Below are positions 1 through 9,807 of a stretch of DNA of 38,295 bases, one piece after another. Made by a program: the position numbers and the translations under genes. The notes beneath the pieces were generated by a model. That model was not told the origin of the DNA. It saw nothing but the letters and a program-made list of their open reading frames with translations, and did not search any database. The stretch's first letter is position 1, and each line of letters opens with the position of its first letter. This DNA comes from Chloroflexota bacterium. GTDB taxonomy: Bacteria > Chloroflexota > Anaerolineae > Promineifilales > Promineifilaceae. Location of the stretch: positions 1-38,295 of the forward strand of contig JAHEJP010000005.1 in the NCBI GenBank assembly GCA_024638855.1, read 5' to 3'.

Positions 1-1638
1 AGAACTTCGAAACTTACTCCCAATCGGCGTGTACACCCGTAAATAATTCCAATAACAATCCTCGATCAAATCCCCATAGCGCGTATTTTCAGTATAACTA
101 ATGTTGCCATGGATACAAGCAGTCTCGGCGATATTGTCTGGAAACGCATACTCTATTGCTACTTCTGCAGCGCCCGTCCCCGTTTCATCTAAAGTTACCT
201 GGTATTTGAGTGATCTATCTACTGTCGCGTTCACTTTGTTGAAACCCATATTCGTATCGACGGCTAATAAAAAGTCGCCGTCGCTGGGTATATCTAGTCC
301 ACCATCCCATCCAATCTTTTCTAAGATTTGGGCTGCCTCTGGGTCACGAAAATAAATTTGCAGGTGGCGCTGTTCGATCCCCTCATTTATTGCTTTGGTA
401 AGTTGTAATATATCGAGAGAACCAATATTAAGCAGGATCCGGTCTTTAATGGCCTTTGCCAAAGGACCCATGAAGGATTTTCTATCCAAGATCCAGTTTT
501 CCTCATGGTAGAGTTGGTTACCAGGCCCCCACTCTTCGCGCATTTCCTGGACCACGTTCGAACTATTTACATTCTGATCGAGGTCTGATATGTAGAGAGG
601 GCCGGTCGCTTCAAGAAGCGCTTGAACAAAATGCTGATCCAGGGCCACAGCGCCATCGAGCGATACATTCTGACTATAGTTATAAAGATCGATGGCCATC
701 TCGGCCGATGTCGGGAAATCGGGCCAATAGTTTGAATCCCGAAATAGAAAAATGTCCATTCCCATAAAATCGTTATAGGGTTGGGGAGGAAAACCATAAG
801 GTTTGTTCTGCCAATCGTCGATCAGGTTGGCATTTTTGAAGTCGAGTACCATGATCTGGCCATTTTCGACGGTTAGTAATCCAGCACCACTGATAAAGCC
901 CCCAGTGGCTCGTAATTCATCTTCATTTTGAGCCAATATGAGATAGCTTCGGCGGCCGTTCATTCCCATCAATTCCGGAAGAATCTGCGCAATGGTCAAG
1001 CTCTCGCGAGCCAGCGGCAGGTTGTCATCCAATAGCCTCAGAAGATCCTGTATTTGAATGGGCAGATCTTCTTCATTTTTTAAGTTAGATCTATGGGTCT
1101 CAAGCTGAGCTAAGGCCGTAGCGGCTGCAATTAACTCGGGTTCTGCCTGCTGTAAACTTTCGAGTATTTTCGGTAGTTCCGCTTGATAAAGACCATCGTC
1201 TGATTGGATGATATCCAGGGAGGGCCTGACTGCCTGCACCAAAAGCAGAGCCGCTTCACTTCCCGAATCTGCGATCGCCAATAACTCCGGCGTCGCTTCT
1301 GAAATGGAACCGACTATTGGCAAAGGGGCCAATAAAGCAGCAAACGTCTCAAAAGGGGTAACGATGGTTTGAATGGTTTTGATGTCCTCTCGAACGCCAA
1401 CTGCCAAACGTTCCAGCTCCAAGGGATCAGCCTGCATGATGCCAGCGCCCATGATTTGGTAAAGATCGTCCTGGTGCCCTAACAGAGAACTTCGAACTTG
1501 AATTAACCGGTAGGTCACAAGTCCAAACCATAACAGGACTAATCCTAGCCCAAATAATAAAAGCAGGAGCGCGAACCGTCTGGAGGGTCTCTGGTCTTGC
1601 TTTATTTCTGCAGAAGGTACGGATGAGTCTACGGGCAC
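1..1638 (-). CDS. DUF4012 domain membrane protein (C-terminus beyond left edge)
   Basis: An open frame starts at a GTG at 1638 and is still open at position 1, giving 546 residues. The first ~18 residues are polar. A single hydrophobic segment at about residues 20-43 should anchor the protein, leaving the rest outside the cell. The stretch NEDELRATGGFISGAG, preceded by RSYLILAQ, is the hallmark of the DUF4012 family, which has no established biochemical function but often sits near exopolysaccharide and cell-surface genes. The GTG lies 7 nt after the stop of the DUF2723 gene, so it looks like the last visible gene of the seven-gene minus-strand unit. No clear ribosome site precedes the GTG; an in-frame stop just upstream rules out a much earlier start. 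Family assignment is firm; the role is unknown. Confidence 0.85.
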   Translation of the reverse strand, partial: MPVDSSVPSAEIKQDQRPSRRFALLLLLFGLGLVLLWFGLVTYRLIQVRSSLLGHQDDLYQIMGAGIMQADPLELERLAVGVREDIKTIQTIVTPFETFAALLAPLPIVGSISEATPELLAIADSGSEAALLLVQAVRPSLDIIQSDDGLYQAELPKILESLQQAEPELIAAATALAQLETHRSNLKNEEDLPIQIQDLLRLLDDNLPLARESLTIAQILPELMGMNGRRSYLILAQNEDELRATGGFISGAGLLTVENGQIMVLDFKNANLIDDWQNKPYGFPPQPYNDFMGMDIFLFRDSNYWPDFPTSAEMAIDLYNYSQNVSLDGAVALDQHFVQALLEATGPLYISDLDQNVNSSNVVQEMREEWGPGNQLYHEENWILDRKSFMGPLAKAIKDRILLNIGSLDILQLTKAINEGIEQRHLQIYFRDPEAAQILEKIGWDGGLDIPSDGDFLLAVDTNMGFNKVNATVDRSLKYQVTLDETGTGAAEVAIEYAFPDNIAETACIHGNISYTENTRYGDLIEDCYWNYLRVYTPIGSKFRSS

Positions 1639-1645
1639 GATACTA

Positions 1646-3121
1646 TTAAGAATCTCTTATTTTCTTATAGTCTACACATGAGTAATAGCCTTGACCAACA
1701 AACGATACACGGCATACCGGCCGTTCCTGTTGATTACTCTTCACAAATCCGGGTACATCATCTTCAATTAGTCTCTTTAGTTCAGGATAAGTATCTTGTA
1801 GTCGTTGCCGGTACCAGGGAAACTGAAACATATTTTCATCGACAATGGCGATGTCCATTCTGACACCCTCGACGTGTTGGAAATACCACAATGCGGCAAC
1901 TGTTTGGTCGCCCCCGGTGAGCAATATGGCATTGTCCGGAGCCACCTCCAACATTTCTTCGGCCGCCCCCCGAACGTCAACGGTCGGCGTCGAAAGAGAT
2001 GGGATGGCCAAGGTGACCATCAACAGCGGTAGAAGTAGAGCTAAAACCTTTAATCGAGGTAAAAATAGTCCAAGGTTTACGCTTAGTAACAGAACGGCAG
2101 GTATTAAATACACAAAAGAATCGGGCGTACTGTAAGTGAGTGCATAGCCTACAAACAGCATTGCCGTTACTAATAAAGACGATCCCGGCCGCTTGCGGTC
2201 GTTCGAGCGATCAGCGATCAATCCAACGATAGTTGCAAACGTTAATATCATTAATGGCAGGAAGATAGCTAGTCCCCATCTGGTCATTCGAGCCAGCCAT
2301 AATGATGGCGATATCGAGAGGATATTGGGGCGATAGAGCCGGCCGCTAACGAGCCACCACCAAGCTTCGATGGTGTTCGCTTCGCCCCAAGATACAGGAC
2401 TTCCGCTATTGGATAAGACAGGCAGAGCCAATAATGGCAGTAATCCTATTGCAGTTCCGGCTGCCAAACCGGGCCATGATTTCTTCGGGACCAAAAGCAG
2501 CAGGAGAGGGATGAATAACAGTGATGTTAGGTGGCCAGCAATACTCAGGCCAAATACGAATCCGATTAGCGCCGGCCGTCGATCGGTGATAATGGCCCAA
2601 AGCAGAGCTGCAAGCAATAGAGCGTTGAGGGCATATACCTCGGCGATTAGAGATTGTTGCCATACCACCGGAACAAACGCGTAGGTTAAACCACAAGCAA
2701 TACAGGCCAAGGTCAATGATGAAAGAGCCCAAATGTGAGTCTGTGGTATAAGAGATTTTTTGGCCGCAATCGCCGATACAAAGCCGGCTGCTGCCGCCAT
2801 TGACATGGCAGAAAACAAATTGTACCGGAAGGCGATTGTACCAATAGGAATCATACTAAATAGTTTTCCGAACAACACGTAGATGGGAAATCCTGGGGGG
2901 TGGGGGATGCCGAGTGAATAGGAGGCTGCTATTAACTCGCCTCCGTCACCACCGTGGTAGGCCCAAGAAATATCATCCTCCAAGGTGAAGACATACAAGA
3001 TCAAAACGATCAAAGTACTGGCTAGCGGTATAGCAGAGTGTCCTAGAGAATCGATGGCGTGGGAGCAAAATCGACTTGCTAGAATTCGATTACGGAGCAG
3101 AAGCTTGTTGAGCAAATCCAC
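1646..3121 (-). CDS. DUF2723 family multi-pass membrane protein (GT-C-like)
   Basis: This 491-residue protein is mostly hydrophobic, with about ten predicted membrane helices. Its N-terminal part carries the DUF2723 signature: a GGDGGELIAAS loop followed by LGIPHPPGFPIY and LFGKLF. DUF2723 proteins resemble GT-C glycosyltransferases and protein O-mannosyltransferases, which move a sugar from a polyprenyl carrier to an acceptor outside the membrane. The acidic loop after the first helix is where the GT-C catalytic aspartate normally lies. The reported start is GTG at 3121, but AGGAG lies only 2 nt from it and 8 nt from a TTG two codons further in (3115), so TTG may be the true start. It lies 14 nt after the membrane C25 peptidase gene and 7 nt before the DUF4012 gene. 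Surface glycosylation is an inference from fold similarity and context. Confidence 0.85.
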   Translation of the reverse strand: MDLLNKLLLRNRILASRFCSHAIDSLGHSAIPLASTLIVLILYVFTLEDDISWAYHGGDGGELIAASYSLGIPHPPGFPIYVLFGKLFSMIPIGTIAFRYNLFSAMSMAAAAGFVSAIAAKKSLIPQTHIWALSSLTLACIACGLTYAFVPVVWQQSLIAEVYALNALLLAALLWAIITDRRPALIGFVFGLSIAGHLTSLLFIPLLLLLVPKKSWPGLAAGTAIGLLPLLALPVLSNSGSPVSWGEANTIEAWWWLVSGRLYRPNILSISPSLWLARMTRWGLAIFLPLMILTFATIVGLIADRSNDRKRPGSSLLVTAMLFVGYALTYSTPDSFVYLIPAVLLLSVNLGLFLPRLKVLALLLPLLMVTLAIPSLSTPTVDVRGAAEEMLEVAPDNAILLTGGDQTVAALWYFQHVEGVRMDIAIVDENMFQFPWYRQRLQDTYPELKRLIEDDVPGFVKSNQQERPVCRVSFVGQGYYSCVDYKKIRDS

Positions 3122-3135
3122 AGCTCCTGGGGCAA

Positions 3136-5286
3136 CTATGAACCTGACCTTGCAGGTCGTAAGATCAGGGCACTGGGATCACCTAACAGGCCAAAAGTAT
3201 CGCTGATTTCCTGCAGATCACTGTCTGTATCGATTGCCAACTGTAACTTGGCTTCGAGAACGGCATCCCCCATCCGGATGACTGCCGGATCCTGCAAATT
3301 CCGTAGCAAGGCTGTAGCAAAAGGTTGTTGGCTGGTGGAGAGCGTTAGGCTTGTTGCTGCTACTATCAGGACCGGACCTCCAGCCTCGATCAGCATCGTT
3401 TCGGACAATGATGTTTGCGTTGGGTGGGCGAAAAAGCCTGTTAGGCAGGTAAGCTGGACGACAATGGGAGGCGGACCAGACGTTTTAAGGGCAAGGGCTG
3501 ATTGGCCATCCAACAAATTATCTTTTCCCCAACGATCCAAACTACCATGCCCGGTATAAGTGACAAGCCAGGCGCCTTCGTGCCAGGCTTGGGCAAATTC
3601 TTCAGCCTCTGCACCAATGAGCCGCTGTACATTATCGCTGTCCATCTGGCTATCTGCTAAAAGCTCCTCGACTAAATAGCTGAATTCATTGCTGCTGCTG
3701 TCGGCGGCAAAAATCGCCTGTTTGGAGGCTTGTGCTGCCTGTTCATAGGCCAGCGTCCTGGCCACTAGATCTTCGACATCCTGATAATTATCCACCGGCC
3801 AACGGCCGACAGCCAAATCGGGCTTGCCATCATCATCGATATCGGCTAACCGGGCGTCGCTAACGGTTTCGCCACTGTAGCTTACACGTACCATGGGAGA
3901 CGGTACCCCATTCTGAGGCGCTTCGCCCATATAGTCGCGGAAATCATAAGTCGCGTCGCCAACGAGAAACAGGTAACTTGGAGCCGGTTCTTGCCATTGT
4001 TCATGTGTGTAGGCAACGAACTGATTAATGTATTCGGGACCAGCCTGGCCAAAACCAAATTCATCATAGATATCTTCGACCGGGACAACCTTGGCCGTGA
4101 TACCTTGGGCTTCCCTGGCCACAAGCAAGGGTTCCAGGGCCGGGGCTAATTCCTCCGTGGTGATGATGAGCATGTCTGCTTGATTATCTGCATCAAGCAG
4201 AGCGCTATCATCGAGGGCTTCAATATTATCGGGTTCAAGATATTGAGGGGCGCCGACGATGAGCCCATGAACATCTGGCGTGACGCCGAGCGTTACAGTT
4301 CCGTCTTCAAATTGCCAGCCCGTTATCAGACTGGGTTCGGCCGGGTCAGATATTTCGAAGATGGCCGGTTTTTCATCGTATCCAAAGATGTTGAGCTGCC
4401 CCTCGAATCCCTGAAAATACAGGCTCTCTTCATCTGCCTGAGACGGCCGCAAAAACTCAAGTTCGAGCCAATCCAGTCGCATGACATCGATGGGAGTAGC
4501 GCCAGTCTGACTATTATCAAAGCGGATCGTATTCTTACCTTTTTTTAGAACGCCCTCATTCAGGGCTATTTCATCGTCGAAATGCTTTTCTCCATCCCAG
4601 GTAATTGTTCCGACAAGATGTTCATTGACGTAGATATCCAAATCGTGGTCGTCTTCGATATCTGGATTCTGGGTAACGCCTAACATCCTCAAGCGCAATG
4701 TGGCCGGACCTTCGGCTATTTCATCGATCTCCAGGTCGATCGATTCGCTCTGTTGGGCTTGGATCGTCAGCCAATACCAGGGATCGAGAGATGACAAATC
4801 ACCGTCAAAGTTAGCCGCGCTTCGACCATCATACAAGAGATTCTTCTCCAGGCGACGGTGTTGGATAATATGGCGAATTGGCTTATTATCAGCACCGGAA
4901 AAACTCTGACTGTCCATGTTTTGCCCAGGTTCGCCGAAGTGTATAATATACGTATTATATTTCGTATAGCGACTATTAGGTGCCTGGCCGTAGAACGATA
5001 TAAAATCGCCGTTAAGTTGATAGGGCACTTGCTTGCCATTCAAGGTCAAGTTGGTTGTTGAAGTGTCAATGTTCTCGGCCGGAAATCCAAGTTGTTGGAG
5101 ATCTTTCATCTTGATCCGATAAGGACCATCCTGGCTGATTGATATCTTAATCGCCTCAACGGGGATACTGGAATCAGTGATTTTGGCTCTGGAATCTAAG
5201 AAATCGAAGAGGGAAACAGCAACGAACCCGACGATGATTAGCCCAATAATTAGACCGATCACAGCGAACATATTTCGTGTAGACAT
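3136..5286 (-). CDS. Membrane-anchored C25 family (gingipain/PorU-like) cysteine peptidase
   Basis: The protein has 716 residues when started at the ATG at 5286. An in-frame start 99 nt further upstream would overlap the previous gene by 88 nt and was rejected. A hydrophobic segment at residues ~5-27 should anchor it with the bulk outside the cell. Residues ~45-70 (ISQDGPYRIKMKDLQQLGF) match the beta-rich N-terminal module seen in PorU-like proteins. The C25 domain occupies about residues 365-710, with LVGDATYD, the catalytic histidine in YTGHGS (about H580) and the catalytic cysteine in QLTCLTG (about C614). Both catalytic residues are intact. C25 peptidases cleave after Arg or Lys, or act as transpeptidases/sortases (PorU). 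It lies 11 nt after the anchored fibronectin-like gene. The substrate is unknown. Confidence 0.88.
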   Translation of the reverse strand: MSTRNMFAVIGLIIGLIIVGFVAVSLFDFLDSRAKITDSSIPVEAIKISISQDGPYRIKMKDLQQLGFPAENIDTSTTNLTLNGKQVPYQLNGDFISFYGQAPNSRYTKYNTYIIHFGEPGQNMDSQSFSGADNKPIRHIIQHRRLEKNLLYDGRSAANFDGDLSSLDPWYWLTIQAQQSESIDLEIDEIAEGPATLRLRMLGVTQNPDIEDDHDLDIYVNEHLVGTITWDGEKHFDDEIALNEGVLKKGKNTIRFDNSQTGATPIDVMRLDWLELEFLRPSQADEESLYFQGFEGQLNIFGYDEKPAIFEISDPAEPSLITGWQFEDGTVTLGVTPDVHGLIVGAPQYLEPDNIEALDDSALLDADNQADMLIITTEELAPALEPLLVAREAQGITAKVVPVEDIYDEFGFGQAGPEYINQFVAYTHEQWQEPAPSYLFLVGDATYDFRDYMGEAPQNGVPSPMVRVSYSGETVSDARLADIDDDGKPDLAVGRWPVDNYQDVEDLVARTLAYEQAAQASKQAIFAADSSSNEFSYLVEELLADSQMDSDNVQRLIGAEAEEFAQAWHEGAWLVTYTGHGSLDRWGKDNLLDGQSALALKTSGPPPIVVQLTCLTGFFAHPTQTSLSETMLIEAGGPVLIVAATSLTLSTSQQPFATALLRNLQDPAVIRMGDAVLEAKLQLAIDTDSDLQEISDTFGLLGDPSALILRPARSGS

Positions 5287-5297
5287 CAAGGGCAAAA

Positions 5298-6392
5298 TTA
5301 GCCAGTACGCTGGCGGGAGTACCAATAAATGGCGCCGACGATACCTAGAACAAAAATGAGCAAGGCTATGATAAAGCCAATCCATAGAACGAATGTGCTG
5401 GCGAGCCGATCACTTGGATTGCTGCTGGCCATTTCTGAATCGTCAACTGTTGCAGGGGAAGAATCGCTGCCTATCGCCGGGGCGGTGCCAAAATTTGGGG
5501 CGCTTGGAGGTGGGATGTTTTCTGGTGCGGCTCCTGGATAAGCGCTGGGATTCACCTGGAATGGCTGCTCAATACTATCTGGGGCAAGGCTAGGGTAAGA
5601 TAACTCGCTACCGGGCAAAACTGGCGTAACCAGTGGGGCAGGATATCCTTCGCCGGTTGGCTGAGCCTGGGCCTGGTTCGATACCGTCGTATTGTTACCG
5701 CTTGAGGTATCTGAATTGGCACTGGCAACGCCGCTAGTAGAAGTAGGATTCTGGTTTATCGTTCTAGATAAAATCGTTGCAGTCGCTCCAGCGCCGGAAG
5801 TCGAGCCTGTGGTTTGTTCACCTGATGATGCTTGACTGGTAACCTGCGGCGTTGGCGTCCTGGTAGGCGTACGCTGCGGTGTGCTGCTTGGCGAAGAGGG
5901 AACAGTGGTTCCCGTCGATTGGGCTATAGTAGATGTGACAGTGGGCGGTGCCTGGGTCTGGCCAGCAGTAACCACGATCGGCTGGGTTCTGTTTTCGGTG
6001 CCATCAAGTTCAATTTCGATCAAAATGTAGAAATAATTCTGGCCGTTATTGACGCCGTCTTCGTCCCTAACTTCATATTCAGCGCCGGAGAATGCATCGC
6101 TGGCCAGAGAGGGTACAAAACCGATAGCGCTCAATCTTTGAAATGGGCCTTCCAATTGCAAAGCGCGTTCTATTTCAAAGCCGACGGTATCCAGTTCGGT
6201 CGCCGTTGCCCACTCGAGAACTACTGCGCTATCCTGACCTTGACCTCTGAAGTAGATTAGCGAAACCGCTGTAGGATTCTCTCCCCTGGCGTTGCTGAAC
6301 GACAGTCCGCTCAAGAAAATCGCCAACAGCAGGGCGATTGATAAACCGTTGCCGATGTATTTTTTTGAGATATGGGTCGCTTTTAAGTTCAT
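5298..6392 (-). CDS. Anchored surface protein with fibronectin-like module and Ser/Thr-rich stalk
   Basis: The protein has 364 residues. A signal peptide (hydrophobic at ~17-36) is followed by a module at about 40-140 containing VVLEWATATELDTVGFEIER, a D-E-D-G turn and NYFYILIEIELDG. This pattern (V-x-L-x-W-x-T-A-x-E, then F-x-I/V-E-R, then a YY/YF-x-L strand) is the fibronectin-like fold that often precedes sorting domains in Bacteroidota secreted proteins. Residues ~145-325 are a low-complexity Ser/Thr/Pro stalk, a likely O-glycosylation target. A C-terminal membrane helix (~336-358) is followed by a short basic tail. Its ATG overlaps the stop of the large C25 gene by 4 nt, so the two are translationally coupled. 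A second copy of the same module is encoded at 10058-10522. Ligand and role are unknown. Confidence 0.8.
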   Translation of the reverse strand: MNLKATHISKKYIGNGLSIALLLAIFLSGLSFSNARGENPTAVSLIYFRGQGQDSAVVLEWATATELDTVGFEIERALQLEGPFQRLSAIGFVPSLASDAFSGAEYEVRDEDGVNNGQNYFYILIEIELDGTENRTQPIVVTAGQTQAPPTVTSTIAQSTGTTVPSSPSSTPQRTPTRTPTPQVTSQASSGEQTTGSTSGAGATATILSRTINQNPTSTSGVASANSDTSSGNNTTVSNQAQAQPTGEGYPAPLVTPVLPGSELSYPSLAPDSIEQPFQVNPSAYPGAAPENIPPPSAPNFGTAPAIGSDSSPATVDDSEMASSNPSDRLASTFVLWIGFIIALLIFVLGIVGAIYWYSRQRTG

Positions 6393-9300
6393 TTAAGCAA
6401 AATTGGCAACCAAGCCGCCCGGTTTAAGACCATCACCTCAGCTTGGTCCTGTTCGTTGCCTGGCACGTAATCTAAACCCGTTCCTGTGACGCTCGCATCC
6501 GCGCTCTTTGCGCCCAGGGAAATGGTAGGCGTGATAAAGGCCGTAATTACGACTGTCGCCGTTTCGTTCCGCGGTATACCTTTATTTCTTAAACCTTCTC
6601 CAAATTGTATGTCGAATTGCAGCGGGTTGCCATCGTCCTTTATATCTACTTCGATTGATGAAGTGGCGGTAATGAAATGGAATCCATCTGGTAGCAGGTG
6701 TTCGACCGAAGCGTGGCTTGGATAAACGCCAAAATTGGAGATATCAAGTTGGTAACGCACTTCTTCACCAGGTGCGGCAGCCGCTGTGTTAGCCGAGTGG
6801 GCTAGGCTCAAGTTAGGTCTGAAGAGTTGCATCGCCGGATCGCCTCCGACAACGTAGCTGTATATCAGCGAATCATACGCGCCCGGAAGCGAACCATAAT
6901 ATATCTTAGCATAGGTGGTTGCTCCACCGATGGTGGTGATTCCTTGGTTAAACAGCTCGTCGTAAAACGCGCCGATGATAGCTGAATGTTCGCTGGAAAG
7001 GCCCAACCCTGTAGAACCAAAATGAGCGGCAGCGCCCACGCCGATTCCTTGGGCATTTTTGGCTCGCAATAAGGTCTCCCCGAGGCCCTGTTTCTCTGGG
7101 TTGTTGTATTTGCCGTCCAGGCAATTACCTGTGATGATCACAAATGGTCGTTGCGTATTGGTGAAGTTGTCTACGTCACTGGTGGTTAGTATCGAACCAC
7201 CCCAGTTATCTGTCGCACCATGGCCGCGATAGTTAATTATCGTTGCCCCTGTATTGTTCATGGCCTGAAAAATATCGGCGCGCAAGCCGTCCACGTCACT
7301 GTAATTTTCACGGCAGAAGGGAATGGTTTTGAAACTATCTGGCAGCTTATCTGCTTGCCATTGATTTTGAAGGCAGAAATTACCGGCGGCACCAGGGTTA
7401 TCGCTCACGAAAACTATATTTTCCATCCAGCCATAAGACTGTAGCTGATTCTGATCATAGCGGATAATTTTGCTAACAGCTGTGGCCACATGATCGGCCG
7501 TTTGGGCAGCTATACGGCCCAGATAGATATCTGGTGCCAGATCGTCGTCACTTAGTAAGCTAAAAACCAAATCGGAGGGGATTTCACCCTGCCAGGGATC
7601 GATATGGACCATGTCAGATAACATGAATTGTTCATCGGTCCAGTCTGGATTGAGATGGCGCGGATCCTGGGTTGAATCGCCGACTAGCAGAGCGAAAGTT
7701 GGCGGCGTATTCCAATTCTCGAGGGCGTATTTCAGGTAATCTTTGATTGCGGCCGGGATCGGCAATCCATAACCATACTGGTTGATCACATCTTCCACTG
7801 AAATCACGTGCGTGGACAGACCACCGTGTATCGACGACGAACGGTGATCGGCCAGGACCTGCACCTGGGATAAGAAGTCCGGGTTCGATATGGCCACCCA
7901 ATCGGCGCCCCCCGAGGTCGGATTTAAGTCCGCTGGAATATATTTGCTGATGGTTAGGGGAGACAGCGTATTCTGTTCGGATATGGCGATGAATTTGGAG
8001 CCGGCCGGTTGGCTAGACCCAAAGGTGAAGGCGTAAGGTCCGCCACCGCTCACGTCGATGGTGGACTGGGTGATCGAAATGGGAAAAGTCCGTTGGCTTA
8101 TATCCCAAATGATTGGCTGATTTTGCAAAAAGTTTTGTACCTGGAACTCTTTGGGTCCACCGTTGTCAGCGCTGAATATCAATTGGTTGTCGCTGGCGAT
8201 CAATTTACGCAGATAGTCGACCGTTATCCGGTTCAAGGCAGTGCAGGGAAGGCATTTTGCATCAGCAGCAGACCACTGAGTACTCATATAGCTAACATCG
8301 AAATTATTGGTACCGTTGATCAAGGTATTGATTGGAACGCTGCCTGTTATATTGGCATTATTCTCATACAACCAGTTGCCGGTACTACTCTCAAAATAGT
8401 TATTCATTGTAATGGTGGTTGTAAAACCAACAGAATTTGTCGTTGAGGCATCTCTTGTTGAAAACTCGGCCGTAAACTGGGCATCTGGTCCCGAATCGGC
8501 CGGATTATTCAAAGTCATGGTGTATGTTCCATAACGAGCAAATCTTGATATCGGTGGCACTCGATCCCAGTACCAGGAGTCAGCCTCGTTAGGGTATGAG
8601 TCCTTCCAGTTGGTGTAGATGCTGATGTAATGGTTTTCTTCCTCGCGAGTTACGCTGGAGAGGAACTCCGTCACGGGCGTCCCGCCGGCAAGTGAGTCAA
8701 TTCCGGTTATAGTTGTCGGACTACCACCGGCCCAGAGCCAGAAGACGTTGTTGGTGATGAATTGGCGCTCCAGTCGCGAACCGTTAAATGCCCAACCATA
8801 GAATCTGATTTTTTCCGATGATTCAAATGAGTTGTCATCATCACCGATGAATTCATAAGCCACCGGACCTCCACGGTAGTTCATCTCAAATGTCTGGGGA
8901 TCGACGCTGCCGACCTGCATACCGGCCGCTTCTAAATCGGCATACGTGAGCTCATAAATGCCGTCCTGCTTGATTTCAATCTTAAATGTCTCTGTGCCGA
9001 TGGGCAGGGAGGTGCCAGGAGCCGGTGGTCCCGGCGGCAAACTCCGGAAAGCTCGGACTTGATCGCCATTGAGAATCTGACTAGTCAGGCTATTAGCGAG
9101 CTGATCGTCGTGAGTTGGGGCGAGCCGACGGCCGGAAAAGTTGGCGCCGTCGAACGATATGTTTACTTCGACCTGGCTCGAATAGCTTAATGCCTCGCTG
9201 GTTAGATCATAGCGGACCGGATAGAGAGTCAGGCGGGCCAGGCGAAGATCGCGCACGTAAAATGGCTCAGATAAATCGAATTGTTCGGCCGGGTATTCGC

Positions 9301-9781
9301 CGTTTATCGCTTGCGCGCCGGTGATCGGCCCGGCCGCTTCGACAAAACCTGATGGGGAAAGGGAAGATTCCTCATCTGGCTGATAACCGCCGGCAAACGT
9401 CGCCCGGGGCGCATTTTGCACCTGTACCCCCTGCAATGTCCCCGTGTTTTCTGTTTTCAGCCTGACGTTTGCCTCGGCTTCAGGCGGCAAGACAATGAGG
9501 GTGGTGTAGTAGGGGAGTTCGGGCAGGTCCGGACTCCTGGTCAGGTCGTTCAAGCCTTGGACACTTAAGCTGCCATCGTTATCCAAGCTAGGAGCAGGGG
9601 TATTGAGCCGGAATGACAAACCGCTCTCGTTTGAAACGAATTCGCTGACGCCGGGGTTCTGTGAGGTATCGATTTCTTGGGATTGACCAGCGGCCGGCAT
9701 GGAACCAGAGACGCTCGTCATCAGCAGGGATAAAAACAAAATGGCTAAGATTGAGCTGATGGTTAATAATTTCCAACGCAT
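6389..9781 (-). CDS. Large secreted C25 family (PorU/gingipain-like) cysteine peptidase
   Basis: The protein has 1130 residues with a signal peptide (hydrophobic ~5-24). A prodomain-like region (~55-245) includes LPELPYYTTLIVLPP, typical of gingipain-family propeptides. A PorU-like segment follows (~260-360: FKIEIKQDGIYELTYADL, then VDPQTFEM). The C25 catalytic domain is at about 640-990, with FALLVGDST, the catalytic histidine in NYRGHG (H854) and the catalytic cysteine in ITGNCLDG (C887). A beta-sandwich resembling DUF11/CARDB follows (~992-1120). The protein ends in AAWLPILLK, with no further membrane helix. It starts 26 nt after the PqqD-like gene and overlaps the next gene by 4 nt. Surface maturation or degradation of proteins is expected; sortase-like action is an inference. 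Confidence 0.88.
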   Translation of the reverse strand: MRWKLLTISSILAILFLSLLMTSVSGSMPAAGQSQEIDTSQNPGVSEFVSNESGLSFRLNTPAPSLDNDGSLSVQGLNDLTRSPDLPELPYYTTLIVLPPEAEANVRLKTENTGTLQGVQVQNAPRATFAGGYQPDEESSLSPSGFVEAAGPITGAQAINGEYPAEQFDLSEPFYVRDLRLARLTLYPVRYDLTSEALSYSSQVEVNISFDGANFSGRRLAPTHDDQLANSLTSQILNGDQVRAFRSLPPGPPAPGTSLPIGTETFKIEIKQDGIYELTYADLEAAGMQVGSVDPQTFEMNYRGGPVAYEFIGDDDNSFESSEKIRFYGWAFNGSRLERQFITNNVFWLWAGGSPTTITGIDSLAGGTPVTEFLSSVTREEENHYISIYTNWKDSYPNEADSWYWDRVPPISRFARYGTYTMTLNNPADSGPDAQFTAEFSTRDASTTNSVGFTTTITMNNYFESSTGNWLYENNANITGSVPINTLINGTNNFDVSYMSTQWSAADAKCLPCTALNRITVDYLRKLIASDNQLIFSADNGGPKEFQVQNFLQNQPIIWDISQRTFPISITQSTIDVSGGGPYAFTFGSSQPAGSKFIAISEQNTLSPLTISKYIPADLNPTSGGADWVAISNPDFLSQVQVLADHRSSSIHGGLSTHVISVEDVINQYGYGLPIPAAIKDYLKYALENWNTPPTFALLVGDSTQDPRHLNPDWTDEQFMLSDMVHIDPWQGEIPSDLVFSLLSDDDLAPDIYLGRIAAQTADHVATAVSKIIRYDQNQLQSYGWMENIVFVSDNPGAAGNFCLQNQWQADKLPDSFKTIPFCRENYSDVDGLRADIFQAMNNTGATIINYRGHGATDNWGGSILTTSDVDNFTNTQRPFVIITGNCLDGKYNNPEKQGLGETLLRAKNAQGIGVGAAAHFGSTGLGLSSEHSAIIGAFYDELFNQGITTIGGATTYAKIYYGSLPGAYDSLIYSYVVGGDPAMQLFRPNLSLAHSANTAAAAPGEEVRYQLDISNFGVYPSHASVEHLLPDGFHFITATSSIEVDIKDDGNPLQFDIQFGEGLRNKGIPRNETATVVITAFITPTISLGAKSADASVTGTGLDYVPGNEQDQAEVMVLNRAAWLPILLK

Positions 9782-9807
9782 AAATTATCCTTTGAAAATG
9801 AGTCGAG

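Noticed and set aside
5832-6260. 142-codon plus-strand frame rich in Arg and Gly
   Set aside because: Antisense shadow of the Ser/Thr-rich stalk and fibronectin-like module of the 5298-6392 gene.
8009-8446. 145-codon plus-strand frame
   Set aside because: It lies wholly inside the C25 peptidase gene on the other strand, has no ribosome site and shows no family resemblance.
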